64,000 bases of DNA from Holophagales bacterium (GTDB lineage Bacteria > Acidobacteriota > Thermoanaerobaculia > Multivoradales > JAGPDF01): the NCBI GenBank assembly GCA_016699405.1, contig CP064972.1, forward strand, positions 2,139,501 to 2,203,500, given 5' to 3'. A program made the position numbers and the translations under genes. Positions 34,660 through 44,690 of the stretch are shown one piece after another. The notes under the pieces were generated by a model. It saw nothing but the letters and a program-made list of their open reading frames with translations, was not told the origin of the DNA and ran no database searches. Position 1 is the stretch's first letter; the number at the start of each line of letters is the position of its first letter.

Positions 34660-36430
34660 CCCGCCGGTCGCCGTCGCCCGGTTCCTCCGTCCGAGCCTGG
34701 CGGCCGTGGTCGCCTTGGCGCTCGGCGTCTCGCTGGTGACCGCGCCGCGGGTCTCGGCCCAGTCGCCGGGGCCCGAGACGGGCGTCGAGCTTTCCACGCC
34801 GCTGCGCCTTTCGTTGCAGAAGCTGCAGGAGCAGTGGCTGCAATGGGTGGCGGCCTTCTATCGCGACGACCGGGATGCCGCCGCCGGGGCCGAACGCGAG
34901 ATGCGGGCCGTCGCGTCGCAGCTGGGAATGGGGAAGCTCTCGGACCTGGCTCTCGCGATGACGGCTCGCGCGGTGGAGGCTGCGGCCGAGGGGAAGCGCG
35001 AACGGGCCGGCTGGGCGCTCGCCGCGGCCGAAAGCCTCGACCCGGGACGCCCCGAGATCGCCTTCGGCGCGTCGCGCGCCGCCTGGTCCGCCGGCAGCTA
35101 CGTCGATTCCGTGGGCTGGTACGCACGCGGTGTGGTGCGGCTGACCTCCGGTCCGGCGGAGCGCGCCCTGCTCGGGCGGAGCCTTGCGCTCTGGCTCGCC
35201 GCCGCGCTCCTCGTCGTGGCGGCGCTCTTCGTCATCGTCCAGGTGGGCGTCAAGGGACCGACGATCTACCGGGACGTCTTCGGTCTCTGCAACCGCCGGC
35301 TTCCCGTGGCCGTCAGCCATCTGGTGACGGTCGTCCTGCTCGCCTGGCCGCTGGCCCTTCCCGGTGGGCCGATCTTCTTCCTGCTGTGGGCGTCGGCGCT
35401 GGTGTGGGCCCACGCCAGCGCGAGCGAGCGCGGGGCGATCGCCCTCGTCTGGCTCGTGGCGGGCGTCGGGCCGACCGTGGCGGCGCGCCAGCACGCCGAG
35501 CTCGGGCTCTCGCTGTCGCCGCCGCTGCGGGCCATTCAGGGGATCGAGCAGGGGCGTCTGTACGGCTCGATCTTCAGTGACCTCGGCGTCTTGCGCAGCG
35601 TGCTGCCGGAGAGCGCGGCGGTGCGACAGTTGATCGGCGATTTTCATCGCCGTCTCGGTCAGTGGGAGTATGCCCGGGCGATCTATCGTCAGGTCCTGGA
35701 GACCGAGGGCGGCAACGTCGACGCGTTGCTCTCGCTCGGCTCCTACTACTTCCTTAAGGGGGAGTTCGCCACCGCCGGACAGTACTTCCAGCGCGCGGCG
35801 GCGATCGACCCGCCGGCCGCGGCCGCCTACTACAACCTGAGCCTGGCTCATTCCGAGGCCTACCAGTTCGAGGAATCCCGCCAGGCGCTGGCCAAGGCGC
35901 GACAGATCGACGACGAACAGGTCACCGCCTGGGTCCACTCTGCCTCGTCCGATCGCGTCGTGCTGTTCGACGGCGGCCTGCGGCGCAAGACGGAGATTCG
36001 CGAGCAACTGGCCACGGCATGGAGGAAGGACCGCACCTCGAGCGGATTCACCGGCGGGGGACGGCAGTGGTTGCCGCTTGCCGTCGTCGGCTTCGTGGTG
36101 CTGCTGGCCATCGCGTGGGACCTGACGTTGCGTCGTTTCGGCGGCGGCGATCCCGTGCCGCTCTCGTCGCACCGCCCGGCCTGGGCCGACGCCATCCTTG
36201 CCGTGATCCTCCCGGCGTGGCACCTGACGGAGGACGGAGACGGCGGGCAGGCCCTGCTCTCGCTTGCCGGGCCGACCCTGGCCGTGCTCCTGCCGCTCGG
36301 TGGCGGGTTCACCGTGGTCCCGCCCGCTGGGCTTGCGGCGCCGCAGGGTGGAATGTGGGCGATTGCCCTCTTGGCGCTCGCCGGAACAGCCGTCTTCCGC
36401 TGGCACCGGCGCGCTCGGACGAAGGACTGA
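34640..36430 (+). CDS. TPR-containing membrane protein
   Basis: A 596-residue protein with a signal or anchor segment (~10-35), an exported helical part, three to four membrane segments (~185-285), a tetratricopeptide-like region (~325-435: GDFHRRLGQWEYARAIYRQVL, LGSYYFLKGEFATAGQYFQRAAAIDP, LSLAHSEAYQFEESRQALAKARQI), and three more hydrophobic segments at the C-terminus. It is likely a scaffold at the inner membrane. I do not recognise a specific family. ATG 34640 overlaps the DUF1844 gene; the DUF4388 gene follows after 8 bp, suggesting one operon. Confidence 0.75.
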   Translation: MCRSGADPPVAVARFLRPSLAAVVALALGVSLVTAPRVSAQSPGPETGVELSTPLRLSLQKLQEQWLQWVAAFYRDDRDAAAGAEREMRAVASQLGMGKLSDLALAMTARAVEAAAEGKRERAGWALAAAESLDPGRPEIAFGASRAAWSAGSYVDSVGWYARGVVRLTSGPAERALLGRSLALWLAAALLVVAALFVIVQVGVKGPTIYRDVFGLCNRRLPVAVSHLVTVVLLAWPLALPGGPIFFLLWASALVWAHASASERGAIALVWLVAGVGPTVAARQHAELGLSLSPPLRAIQGIEQGRLYGSIFSDLGVLRSVLPESAAVRQLIGDFHRRLGQWEYARAIYRQVLETEGGNVDALLSLGSYYFLKGEFATAGQYFQRAAAIDPPAAAAYYNLSLAHSEAYQFEESRQALAKARQIDDEQVTAWVHSASSDRVVLFDGGLRRKTEIREQLATAWRKDRTSSGFTGGGRQWLPLAVVGFVVLLAIAWDLTLRRFGGGDPVPLSSHRPAWADAILAVILPAWHLTEDGDGGQALLSLAGPTLAVLLPLGGGFTVVPPAGLAAPQGGMWAIALLALAGTAVFRWHRRARTKD

Positions 36431-36438
36431 GGCGACCG

Positions 36439-37854
36439 ATGGCCCTCGAAGGCGATCTGCGCGACTTCCAACTGCCGGACATCCTGCAGATGGTGGCGCT
36501 GCAGCAGAAGACGGGGATTCTCACCGTCCAGGGCGAGCAGGACATCATCGCCGTCTCGTTCCTGCGCGGCGCGATCGTCGCCGCCGACGCGCTCAACCAG
36601 ACGGTGGAAGACGGCCTCGGGCAGATCCTGGTGCAGGAGCGCCTGGTGCGGCAGGACCTCTTCTCGTCGATTGCCGCGGAGCACCAGGCCGGCGGCGAGC
36701 GGCTGGTCGACCTCCTCTTGATGCGCGGCGCCCTGTCGCGACCGCAGCTCCTGCTGGCGCTCCGTCTGCAGACCATGCGGATGCTGATCCACCTCCTCAA
36801 ATGGAAGGAGGGGGAGTTCAAGTTCTACGCCGGCGAGGAGGTGTCGTTCGAGGAGGGGATCGACCCGATCGCCGTCGAAGAGCTCCTCCTGCGGGCGTTC
36901 GAGGAGATCGGCTCGCTGCTGATCACCGACACCTCCGAGTTGCCGTCGCCCGAGGCGATCTTCGAACGCGTCCAGCCGGTCCCGTCCTTTCGCGTGCACG
37001 GTCGCGATCCGGAGGACGACGAAGGCCGCGACACCAGCCCCTGGATCAGCGAGCCGGAGTCGCGTCTGCTCGCCATGCTCGACGGACGTTCGACCGGCAC
37101 GGATCTCGCGACCCGGAGCGGCGTCGACGAATCGCGGGTCGTCTTCGCGCTCTTCCGGCTCTCGCGCTCCGGCCTGGCGCGGGTGCGCGTCTCGGCGCCG
37201 GTTCGCCCGGCCGTCGCGCCTCAGCCGCCGGTCGCCGCCCCGTCGGCAGGCGTCGCCAGCCCGGCGCCGCTCGCGCCGCCGGCGGTTCACGTGCCGGCGC
37301 GGCCGACTCCGGCTGCCGTGGCTGTCGAGCCGGTGCGGCGAGTCGAACGGGAGGAGTCGGCGTTCACGATTCCGCCGGCTGCGGTGGTGCGCCCGGCGGT
37401 GGCGCCCCGGCTTCGCCTGGCCTTCCGCTTCGTCGCGCTGGCGCTCTCCGTCGGCCTGGCCGTGCTCGTCTGGAGGAGCCCGCGGTCGACCCCGTTGCCC
37501 TTTCCCTGGCAGGAGGGCGATCGAGCGCAGGTCGAGAAGGCACAGCGGACCTCCCTGGTCCTCGCGATGGACCGCGCCGCCCGCGCCCACTTCCTGCTCG
37601 AGGGGCGCTATCCGGACGGACTCCAGGGGTTCCTGGCGCTCGGGTTGCTCGGGCGGATCCCGCACGATCCCTCGGGCTACCGATGGGAGTATCGGCCCGG
37701 TCCGGTCGGCTACTCGCTGACGCCGATCGGCCCGGAAGGCCCCCTCGCCGACCTGGCGGTCAACGAGGGCATTCCCGGCGATTTCCTCCTCGACCCGGAG
37801 TTCCTGGCGGTCGACGAGGCCTCCAAAGTCGCTCCGCTCGTCCTGCTCGATTGA
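36439..37854 (+). CDS. DUF4388 (PATAN) domain protein with C-terminal membrane segment
   Basis: A 471-residue protein. Residues 1-100 are a PATAN/DUF4388 module (MALEGDLRDFQLPDILQMV, QQKTGILTVQG), followed by a helical GspE/PilB-like N-terminal region and a winged-helix-like domain (~205-250). A long Pro/Ala-rich linker (~255-320) leads to one membrane span (~335-350), after which ~100 residues resemble the exposed part of a pseudopilin (HFLLEGRYPDGLQGFLALG). Second DUF4388 protein of the window. Probably a signalling or pilus-related scaffold; inference only. Confidence 0.75.
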   Translation: MALEGDLRDFQLPDILQMVALQQKTGILTVQGEQDIIAVSFLRGAIVAADALNQTVEDGLGQILVQERLVRQDLFSSIAAEHQAGGERLVDLLLMRGALSRPQLLLALRLQTMRMLIHLLKWKEGEFKFYAGEEVSFEEGIDPIAVEELLLRAFEEIGSLLITDTSELPSPEAIFERVQPVPSFRVHGRDPEDDEGRDTSPWISEPESRLLAMLDGRSTGTDLATRSGVDESRVVFALFRLSRSGLARVRVSAPVRPAVAPQPPVAAPSAGVASPAPLAPPAVHVPARPTPAAVAVEPVRRVEREESAFTIPPAAVVRPAVAPRLRLAFRFVALALSVGLAVLVWRSPRSTPLPFPWQEGDRAQVEKAQRTSLVLAMDRAARAHFLLEGRYPDGLQGFLALGLLGRIPHDPSGYRWEYRPGPVGYSLTPIGPEGPLADLAVNEGIPGDFLLDPEFLAVDEASKVAPLVLLD

Positions 37855-37926
37855 TTCCGGCTTCCTGACCGCCGTCGGGGGAGGATTCCTTTCCGCTGGA
37901 ATATATCTGCGCGAATTCTTGTCAGA

Positions 37927-37932
37927 TAGAAT
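37927..37932 (+). promoter_or_regulatory. -10-like box TAGAAT upstream of dnaK
   Basis: TAGAAT lies in the unusually AT-rich gap before dnaK, 44 bp from the GTG start. I found no CIRCE repeat. Inverted HspR-type CTTGAGT repeats are not obvious either. Confidence 0.3.
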
Positions 37933-37976
37933 GCGAGCGAGTTTGACAGGAACGGACTAAGGATTCGGAGGAAGAC

Positions 37977-39878
<1,902 letters not shown>

Positions 39879-39886
39879 ATGGTCAT

Positions 39887-39926
39887 CCGGCCGGTGGGCG
39901 GCGCGTCGAGCGTCGTCGCCGGCCGG
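39887..39926. repeat. Long GC-rich hairpin between dnaK and hspR
   Basis: CCGGCCGG at 39887-39894 is matched by a second CCGGCCGG at 39919-39926, with further pairing possible inside. It begins 8 bp after the dnaK stop and could attenuate or process the dnaK-hspR transcript. Confidence 0.4.
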
Positions 39927-39940
39927 AACCCTTCGTTCTC

Positions 39941-40327
39941 ATGAGCGACCGCAAGCGCAAAGGGACGGGCGCCCGCTACGTGATGATCAGCGTGGTGGCG
40001 GAGCGCTACGGCGTCCATCCCCAGACCCTCCGCCTTTACGAGCGGGAGGGGTTGCTGCAGCCGGCGCGAAGCGCCGGCAATACCCGCCTCTACGACGAGG
40101 AGGCGATCCGCCGCCTCGAGGCGATTCTCACGTTGACCCGCGATCTCGGCGTGAACCTCGCCGGTGTGGAGGTGATCTTGCGCCTGCGCGAGCAGCTCGA
40201 AGCGGCGCAACTCGAGGTCGATCGGCTTCTCCAGGTGGTGCGCCAGGAGATGCTCGGCGAGCGCTCCGGCGTGCCGCGCGCACACGCGCTGGTCAAGGTG
40301 TCGAGCGGGCCGCTGGTCAAGCGCTGA
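39941..40327 (+). CDS. hspR: HspR-type MerR-family regulator
   Basis: A 128-residue regulator. The MerR winged-helix motif is seen as MISVVAERYGVHPQTLRLYEREGLLQPARS (residues ~15-44) and NTRLYDEEAIRRLEAI, followed by a coiled-coil dimerisation helix (~70-110). This sequence pattern is that of HspR, which represses dnaK operons and needs DnaK as co-repressor. Location 63 bp after dnaK supports autoregulated heat-shock control. Confidence 0.88.
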   Translation: MSDRKRKGTGARYVMISVVAERYGVHPQTLRLYEREGLLQPARSAGNTRLYDEEAIRRLEAILTLTRDLGVNLAGVEVILRLREQLEAAQLEVDRLLQVVRQEMLGERSGVPRAHALVKVSSGPLVKR

Positions 40328-40331
40328 CGGT

Positions 40332-40348
40332 CGCCGGGCCTCCCGGCG
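40332..40348 (+). terminator. Short hairpin after hspR
   Basis: CGCCGGG (40332-40338) pairs with CCCGGCG (40342-40348) around a 3-nt loop, 4 bp after the hspR stop. No T-tract. It separates hspR from a downstream promoter. Confidence 0.45.
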
Positions 40349-40365
40349 GCTCGCCGGTCGCATGG

Positions 40366-40371
40366 TACGAT
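40366..40371 (+). promoter_or_regulatory. -10-like box TACGAT for the DnaC-like gene
   Basis: TACGAT ends 6 bp before the ATG at 40378, with no Shine-Dalgarno sequence. Predicts a leaderless transcript. Confidence 0.45.
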
Positions 40372-40377
40372 CGATCC

Positions 40378-41154
40378 ATGCTGGAGGCGCTCGCACCGCC
40401 GAAAGAAGGTTGCCCGCGGTGCGGCGGCCGCGGCTGGGTGATCGAGGAAGACGGCGGCGCCGGTCGGGCTCGGCCGTGCGACTGCCGACTCGAGGATCTC
40501 GGTCCGCGGCTGATCGACGCCAGCGGCATCCCCCCGCGCTATCGCAGCTGCACGCTGGCGAGCTTCAAGCCGTCGGGAGATCCGCGTCTCCAGGAAGCGC
40601 TGGCCGTCTGTCGCCGCTACCTCGACGGCTTCCTCTCGACCGACGGGCAGTTCCGCCAGACCGGCCTTCTCTTCGTCGGCCCGCCGGGATCCGGCAAGAC
40701 CCACCTCGCCGTTGCGGTCCTTGCCGAGCTGATCTCGCGCTACCGGTTGCGTGGTCGTTTCGTCGACTTCAACAGCCTCATCCACCAGATCCAGTCGACC
40801 TTCGACCCGGCGAGCCCGGAGTCGAAGCACGACGTCCTCGACCCGGTGATCGGCGCCGAGGTGCTGGTGCTCGACGAGCTCGGGGCGCAGAAGCCGACGG
40901 CCTGGGTCCAGGACGTCCTCTACCTGGTGATGAACAGCCGTTACACGCGCCAACTGCCGACGCTCTTCACCAGCAACTATCGGCTGGAGTCGGCGTCGCC
41001 GGGCCGAGCCGGCACGGCGGCCGGCGAAGCCGAGCTGCTCTCCTCGCGCATCCCGGCGATGCTGGTGTCGCGCCTCTACGAGATGACCCAGCCGGTGCTC
41101 CTCGATTGCGCCGATTTCCGGCGCGAAGTGAAGGCGAAGCGTTCGGGTGTCTGA
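40378..41154 (+). CDS. DnaC/IstB-like AAA+ ATPase with N-terminal zinc ribbon
   Basis: A 258-residue ATPase. A CxxC...CxC cluster (residues ~12-15 and ~34-36, CPRC and CDC) forms a zinc ribbon; Walker A is GPPGSGKTH (~101-109), Walker B LVLDELG, and the sensor-1 region FTSNY. The whole matches helicase-loader-like proteins of the DnaC/DnaI/IstB group. It may load a helicase or act in replication restart; no transposase is present, so IstB is unlikely. It overlaps the next gene by 8 bp. Confidence 0.82.
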   Translation: MLEALAPPKEGCPRCGGRGWVIEEDGGAGRARPCDCRLEDLGPRLIDASGIPPRYRSCTLASFKPSGDPRLQEALAVCRRYLDGFLSTDGQFRQTGLLFVGPPGSGKTHLAVAVLAELISRYRLRGRFVDFNSLIHQIQSTFDPASPESKHDVLDPVIGAEVLVLDELGAQKPTAWVQDVLYLVMNSRYTRQLPTLFTSNYRLESASPGRAGTAAGEAELLSSRIPAMLVSRLYEMTQPVLLDCADFRREVKAKRSGV

Positions 41155-43465
41155 TTCGCGTCGTCCCCGGCTGATCCGCGGTGCGGGGATCGTGGTGCTG
41201 GCCCTGGCCGCCGGCTGGGCGTGCGCCCGCTGGTCGGTTCGCCCGAAGCCCGTCGCCACGGCAAGCGCCCCGTCGTCCCCGCCCGCCGTGGACGGATCGG
41301 GATCGGCTGCCCCGAGCGCCACGCCGGTACCGGTCGAGACGCCGGTCCCGACGCCCGCCCCGGTGGTCGTTCTGCCGCCGCTGGCCGCCGGCGCGCCGCC
41401 GTCGAACCCGGCCCTGACGACGATTCGCGTGGGGCTCGCCACCGACCTCGCCCAAGTGGTGGTGCCCTGCTGCGACGGCGAGGTGACGGCACGTCTGGGG
41501 GACGGCGTGACGCTCGCCGCGATGGCGCCGGTGCGGGTCGAGCCGTCGCCGGCGGCGGTGGGCGCCTCGGTATTCCGGCTGCAGGTGGCGGCGCTCAAGG
41601 ACGAGCAGCAGGCCCGAGGGCTCGCGGCCCGGGTGGCGGCGCTGGCGGGCGCTCCGGCCGACGCTCGCTTCGATCCGGCGACCGACCTCTATCGCGTCCG
41701 CGTCGGGCGCTACGCGTCGCGGGAGGAGGCCGAGCGCGAAGGTCGCCGGCTCGCGCAGCGCGGCGTCGCCGGCTTCTGGGTGGTCTCCGAGGGCGGCGGG
41801 GTGCGGCAGCCGGCGCTGCGGGTGACCCAACGCGGGAAGAGCTGGACGGTTCCCGGCCGGTCGATCGTCTTCGACGGCGGCGACGAGGCCGGGATTCGCG
41901 TCGAAGGGCGGCGTTACCGCGGGAAGATCGAAGTCTTCCTCAACGACCGCGGTGGGCTCAACGTGGTCAACGAGCTGCCGCTCGAACAGTACCTGCGCGG
42001 CGTCGTGCCGCGCGAGATGGGGCCCGCGGTCTTCGACGAGCTCGAGGCGCTCAAGGCGCAGGCGGTGGCGGCGCGGACCTATGCGATCGCCAACCTCGCC
42101 GAGTTTCGCGACGAGGGCTACGACATCTGCGCCACGCCGCGCTGTCAGGTCTACGGCGGCATGGACGACGAGCACCCGCTCTCCGATCGTGCGGTGGCCG
42201 AGACGGCCGGGGAGATCGTGCTCTTCGACGGACGGCCGATCGACGCGCTCTACAGCTCCACGTGCGGAGGGCACACCGAGAACGTCCAGGTGGTCTTTCC
42301 GCTCAAGCGCGCCGAATACCTGAAGGCCGTGCCCTGTCTCGAGGCCGGGTTGGCCCGGCTCGCCGGGAACCTCGCCGCTGGAGTCGCTTTCCCGCAAGGC
42401 CTGACCGGTCGGCTCTACCCGGGGACGAGCGGGCGAAACGGCGTCGAGAACCTCGAGGCCCGGTTGCGCTCCCTCGCCACGGCGGCGGGCCTCGCCGTAC
42501 CGGAGGACCACCTGCGCTCGCTGGCACGCCGCGAGGTGCAGCGCTACCTCGGCTCGCTCTTCGACCTCGCGGTCGACGCGCGACTCTTCCTCCCGTCCGA
42601 GGACGTGGCCTATCTGGTGTCGAATCCGCCGGACGACTGGAGCCCCGGGGAGCTGCAGCTCGCGGCCTACCTGGTCAAGAGCGGCCTGCTCGTCGGCGAA
42701 CCGCGGGGGGAGCTCGCGGCGAGCGACCTCGAAGAGCTGCTGCTGCGGCTGGCGATCTATCTGCACGCCGTGCAACCGCTCGAGGGGAGCTTCCTCGCTC
42801 TGCGCGACGGGCGGATGGCGGTCCGACTCGAGGAGGGGGACCGGAGCTTCACGCTGCCCGGCGAGCTCGCCACCTTTCGCGACGACGGAGTCGCGGCGCT
42901 CTCCGGGCCGCTCGCTCTAGTCGCCGGCGATCGGCTGCGTCTCTACCTTCAGGGGGAGCGGCTCGCCGCCGTCGTTCAGCAGGTCGACCGGCAGGGTGTC
43001 GCCTACGACCGCACCAGCACGCGTGCTTCGTGGAACCGCTTCCGCTCGGACCGGGAGCTGGCGAACCTGGTGCGATCGCGCTATCCCGGTTTCGAGCTCA
43101 AGGGGTTCGAGCTGCTCGATCGCGGGGCGTCGGGGCGCGTCGGCAGACTTCGACTCAGCGGCGCTCGGGGCGAGATCGTCGACGTCGAGGGCCTGGCCGT
43201 GCGGTGGACCTTCGACCTGCCGGACACCTGGTTCACCGCCCGTCGGCTGACGCCGAAGAACGGCAGCCCGGGCTGGCAGTTCACCGGCCGGGGTTGGGGA
43301 CACGGCGTCGGGCTCTGCCAGGTGGGGTCGTTCGGCATGGCGCGACGTGGCCACGACTACCGGGAGATCCTGACGCACTACTACAGCGGCGTGCGCGTCG
43401 AACGGTGGCAGGGTCTCGTCCGGCCCGCCGTCGCCGCTCCCCAGGTCCGGGGCGCCAGTCGCTGA
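41147..43465 (+). CDS. SPOR - SpoIID/LytB-domain protein
   Basis: A 772-residue exported protein: N-terminal anchor (~10-30), a Pro/Ser/Val-rich linker, a SPOR domain (~138-215, FRLQVAALKDEQQARGLAARV...YRVRVGRYASREEAEREG) that binds denuded peptidoglycan, and a SpoIID/LytB domain (~270-390) with LPLEQYLRGVVPREMG (the catalytic Glu region) and YSSTCGGHTEN. The C-terminus contains RGWGHGVGLCQVGSFGMA, the second part of the SpoIID fold. SpoIID proteins cut glycan strands lacking stem peptides. Large inserts between the halves (~390-720) make it much longer than SpoIID. Start is GTG 41147, overlapping the ATPase gene. Confidence 0.85.
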   Translation: MSDSRRPRLIRGAGIVVLALAAGWACARWSVRPKPVATASAPSSPPAVDGSGSAAPSATPVPVETPVPTPAPVVVLPPLAAGAPPSNPALTTIRVGLATDLAQVVVPCCDGEVTARLGDGVTLAAMAPVRVEPSPAAVGASVFRLQVAALKDEQQARGLAARVAALAGAPADARFDPATDLYRVRVGRYASREEAEREGRRLAQRGVAGFWVVSEGGGVRQPALRVTQRGKSWTVPGRSIVFDGGDEAGIRVEGRRYRGKIEVFLNDRGGLNVVNELPLEQYLRGVVPREMGPAVFDELEALKAQAVAARTYAIANLAEFRDEGYDICATPRCQVYGGMDDEHPLSDRAVAETAGEIVLFDGRPIDALYSSTCGGHTENVQVVFPLKRAEYLKAVPCLEAGLARLAGNLAAGVAFPQGLTGRLYPGTSGRNGVENLEARLRSLATAAGLAVPEDHLRSLARREVQRYLGSLFDLAVDARLFLPSEDVAYLVSNPPDDWSPGELQLAAYLVKSGLLVGEPRGELAASDLEELLLRLAIYLHAVQPLEGSFLALRDGRMAVRLEEGDRSFTLPGELATFRDDGVAALSGPLALVAGDRLRLYLQGERLAAVVQQVDRQGVAYDRTSTRASWNRFRSDRELANLVRSRYPGFELKGFELLDRGASGRVGRLRLSGARGEIVDVEGLAVRWTFDLPDTWFTARRLTPKNGSPGWQFTGRGWGHGVGLCQVGSFGMARRGHDYREILTHYYSGVRVERWQGLVRPAVAAPQVRGASR

Positions 43466-43492
43466 CGGGTGACCGCCAGCGGCCGGGTCGGG

Positions 43493-43498
43493 TAGCAT
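43493..43498 (+). promoter_or_regulatory. -10-like box TAGCAT upstream of the acyl-CoA dehydrogenase gene
   Basis: TAGCAT lies 31 bp before the TTG at 43530 and would give a leader that contains the GGAGGA ribosome binding site. Confidence 0.35.
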
Positions 43499-43529
43499 GC
43501 CCACCGGTAGACCCGGAGGATCCCCCGCC

Positions 43530-44690
43530 TTGGACTTTTCCCTCAGCCCCGAGCAGCTTGCCGTGCAGGAGACCGCGCGAGAGTTCGCGCGGCGCGAGAT
43601 CGACCCCATCGTCGACGAACACGACGAGAGCCAGAAGTACCCGCTCGCCGTCATCAAGAAGGCCGCCGAGCTCGGCTTCCTCGGCGTGATCTTCCCCGAA
43701 GAGCTCGGTGGCGCCGGGCTCGGCTACGTCGAATACGTGCTGATCGTTACCGAGCTCTCGGCCGTCGATCCGTCCGTGGGGATCAGCATTGCCGCGCACA
43801 ACTCGCTCGGCACCAATCACATCTACAAGTTCGGCACGCCGGCCCAGCGCGAGCGCTGGGTGGCGCCGCTCGCCCGCGGCGAGAAGATCGCCGCCTGGGC
43901 GCTCACCGAGGCGGGAGCGGGCTCCGATGCGGCTGCCGGGCGCACGCGAGCGCGCAAGGTCGACGGCGGCTGGGTGCTCGACGGTGCCAAGGTCTTCTGC
44001 ACCCACGGATCGGTGGGTGATCTGGCGGTGGTGATGGCGGTCACCGAACCTCCCGAGAGCGGCGCGGTGCGCGGACGACACATGTCGGCCTTCGTCGTCG
44101 AGCGCGGAACGGCCGGTTTCCGCACCGGCAAGAAGGAGAACAAGCTCGGCATCCGCGCCTCCGATACCGCCGAGCTGGTGTTCGACGAGTGCTTCGTCCC
44201 GGACGACCACCTGCTCGGCAGGCGCGGCGAGGGATTCAAGCAGGCGATGGCGGTGCTCGACGGCGGCCGGATCTCGATTGCGGCGCTCGGCCTCGGCACG
44301 GCGATCGGGGCGTACCGCACGGCGCTCGCCTACGCTACGGAGCGCGAGCAGTTCGGCAAGCCGATCGCCGAGTTCCAGGCGATCCGCTTCATGCTCGCGG
44401 AGATGGCGACGCGCATCGCCGCCGCCGAGGCGCTGACGTTCGCTGCCGCTGCCGAGATGGACCGCACCGGCAAGGTCACCCTCAAGGCCTCGGAGGCCAA
44501 GCTGATGGCCGGCGAGGCGGCAGTCTTCTGCGCCGAGCGCGGCGTGCAGATTCACGGCGGCTACGGACTGATCAAGGACTACCGCGCCGAGAAGTTCTTC
44601 CGCGACGCGAAGATCTGCACCATCGGCGAAGGGACGAGCGAGATCCAGCGCCTGGTCATCGCGCGCCAGCTGCTCGCCAAGGCGGGATGA
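43530..44690 (+). CDS. Acyl-CoA dehydrogenase (short/medium-chain type)
   Basis: A 386-residue flavoenzyme with LTEAGAGSDAAAGRT, CTHGSVGDLAVVMAVT, LGIRASDTAELVFDECFVP, the R-x-x-x-x-x-x-G substrate loop, and the C-terminal IHGGYGLIKDYRAEKFFRDAKICTIGEGTSEIQRLVI. It resembles the short/medium-chain or isobutyryl-CoA dehydrogenase group. TTG 43530 is used as GGAGGA precedes it by 9 bp; ATG 43497 is an alternative without a ribosome binding site. It overlaps meaB by 4 bp, so it likely feeds branched- or odd-chain acyl-CoA into the methylmalonyl-CoA route. Confidence 0.9.
   Translation: MDFSLSPEQLAVQETAREFARREIDPIVDEHDESQKYPLAVIKKAAELGFLGVIFPEELGGAGLGYVEYVLIVTELSAVDPSVGISIAAHNSLGTNHIYKFGTPAQRERWVAPLARGEKIAAWALTEAGAGSDAAAGRTRARKVDGGWVLDGAKVFCTHGSVGDLAVVMAVTEPPESGAVRGRHMSAFVVERGTAGFRTGKKENKLGIRASDTAELVFDECFVPDDHLLGRRGEGFKQAMAVLDGGRISIAALGLGTAIGAYRTALAYATEREQFGKPIAEFQAIRFMLAEMATRIAAAEALTFAAAAEMDRTGKVTLKASEAKLMAGEAAVFCAERGVQIHGGYGLIKDYRAEKFFRDAKICTIGEGTSEIQRLVIARQLLAKAG

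Noticed and set aside
37855..37976. CIRCE (HrcA) operator upstream of dnaK
   Set aside because: No TTAGCACTC-N9-GAGTGCTAA inverted repeat could be found; the neighbour is HspR, not HrcA.
40378..41154. IstB transposition helper
   Set aside because: No transposase or terminal repeats nearby, and the N-terminal zinc ribbon and operon setting fit a cellular DnaC-like ATPase.
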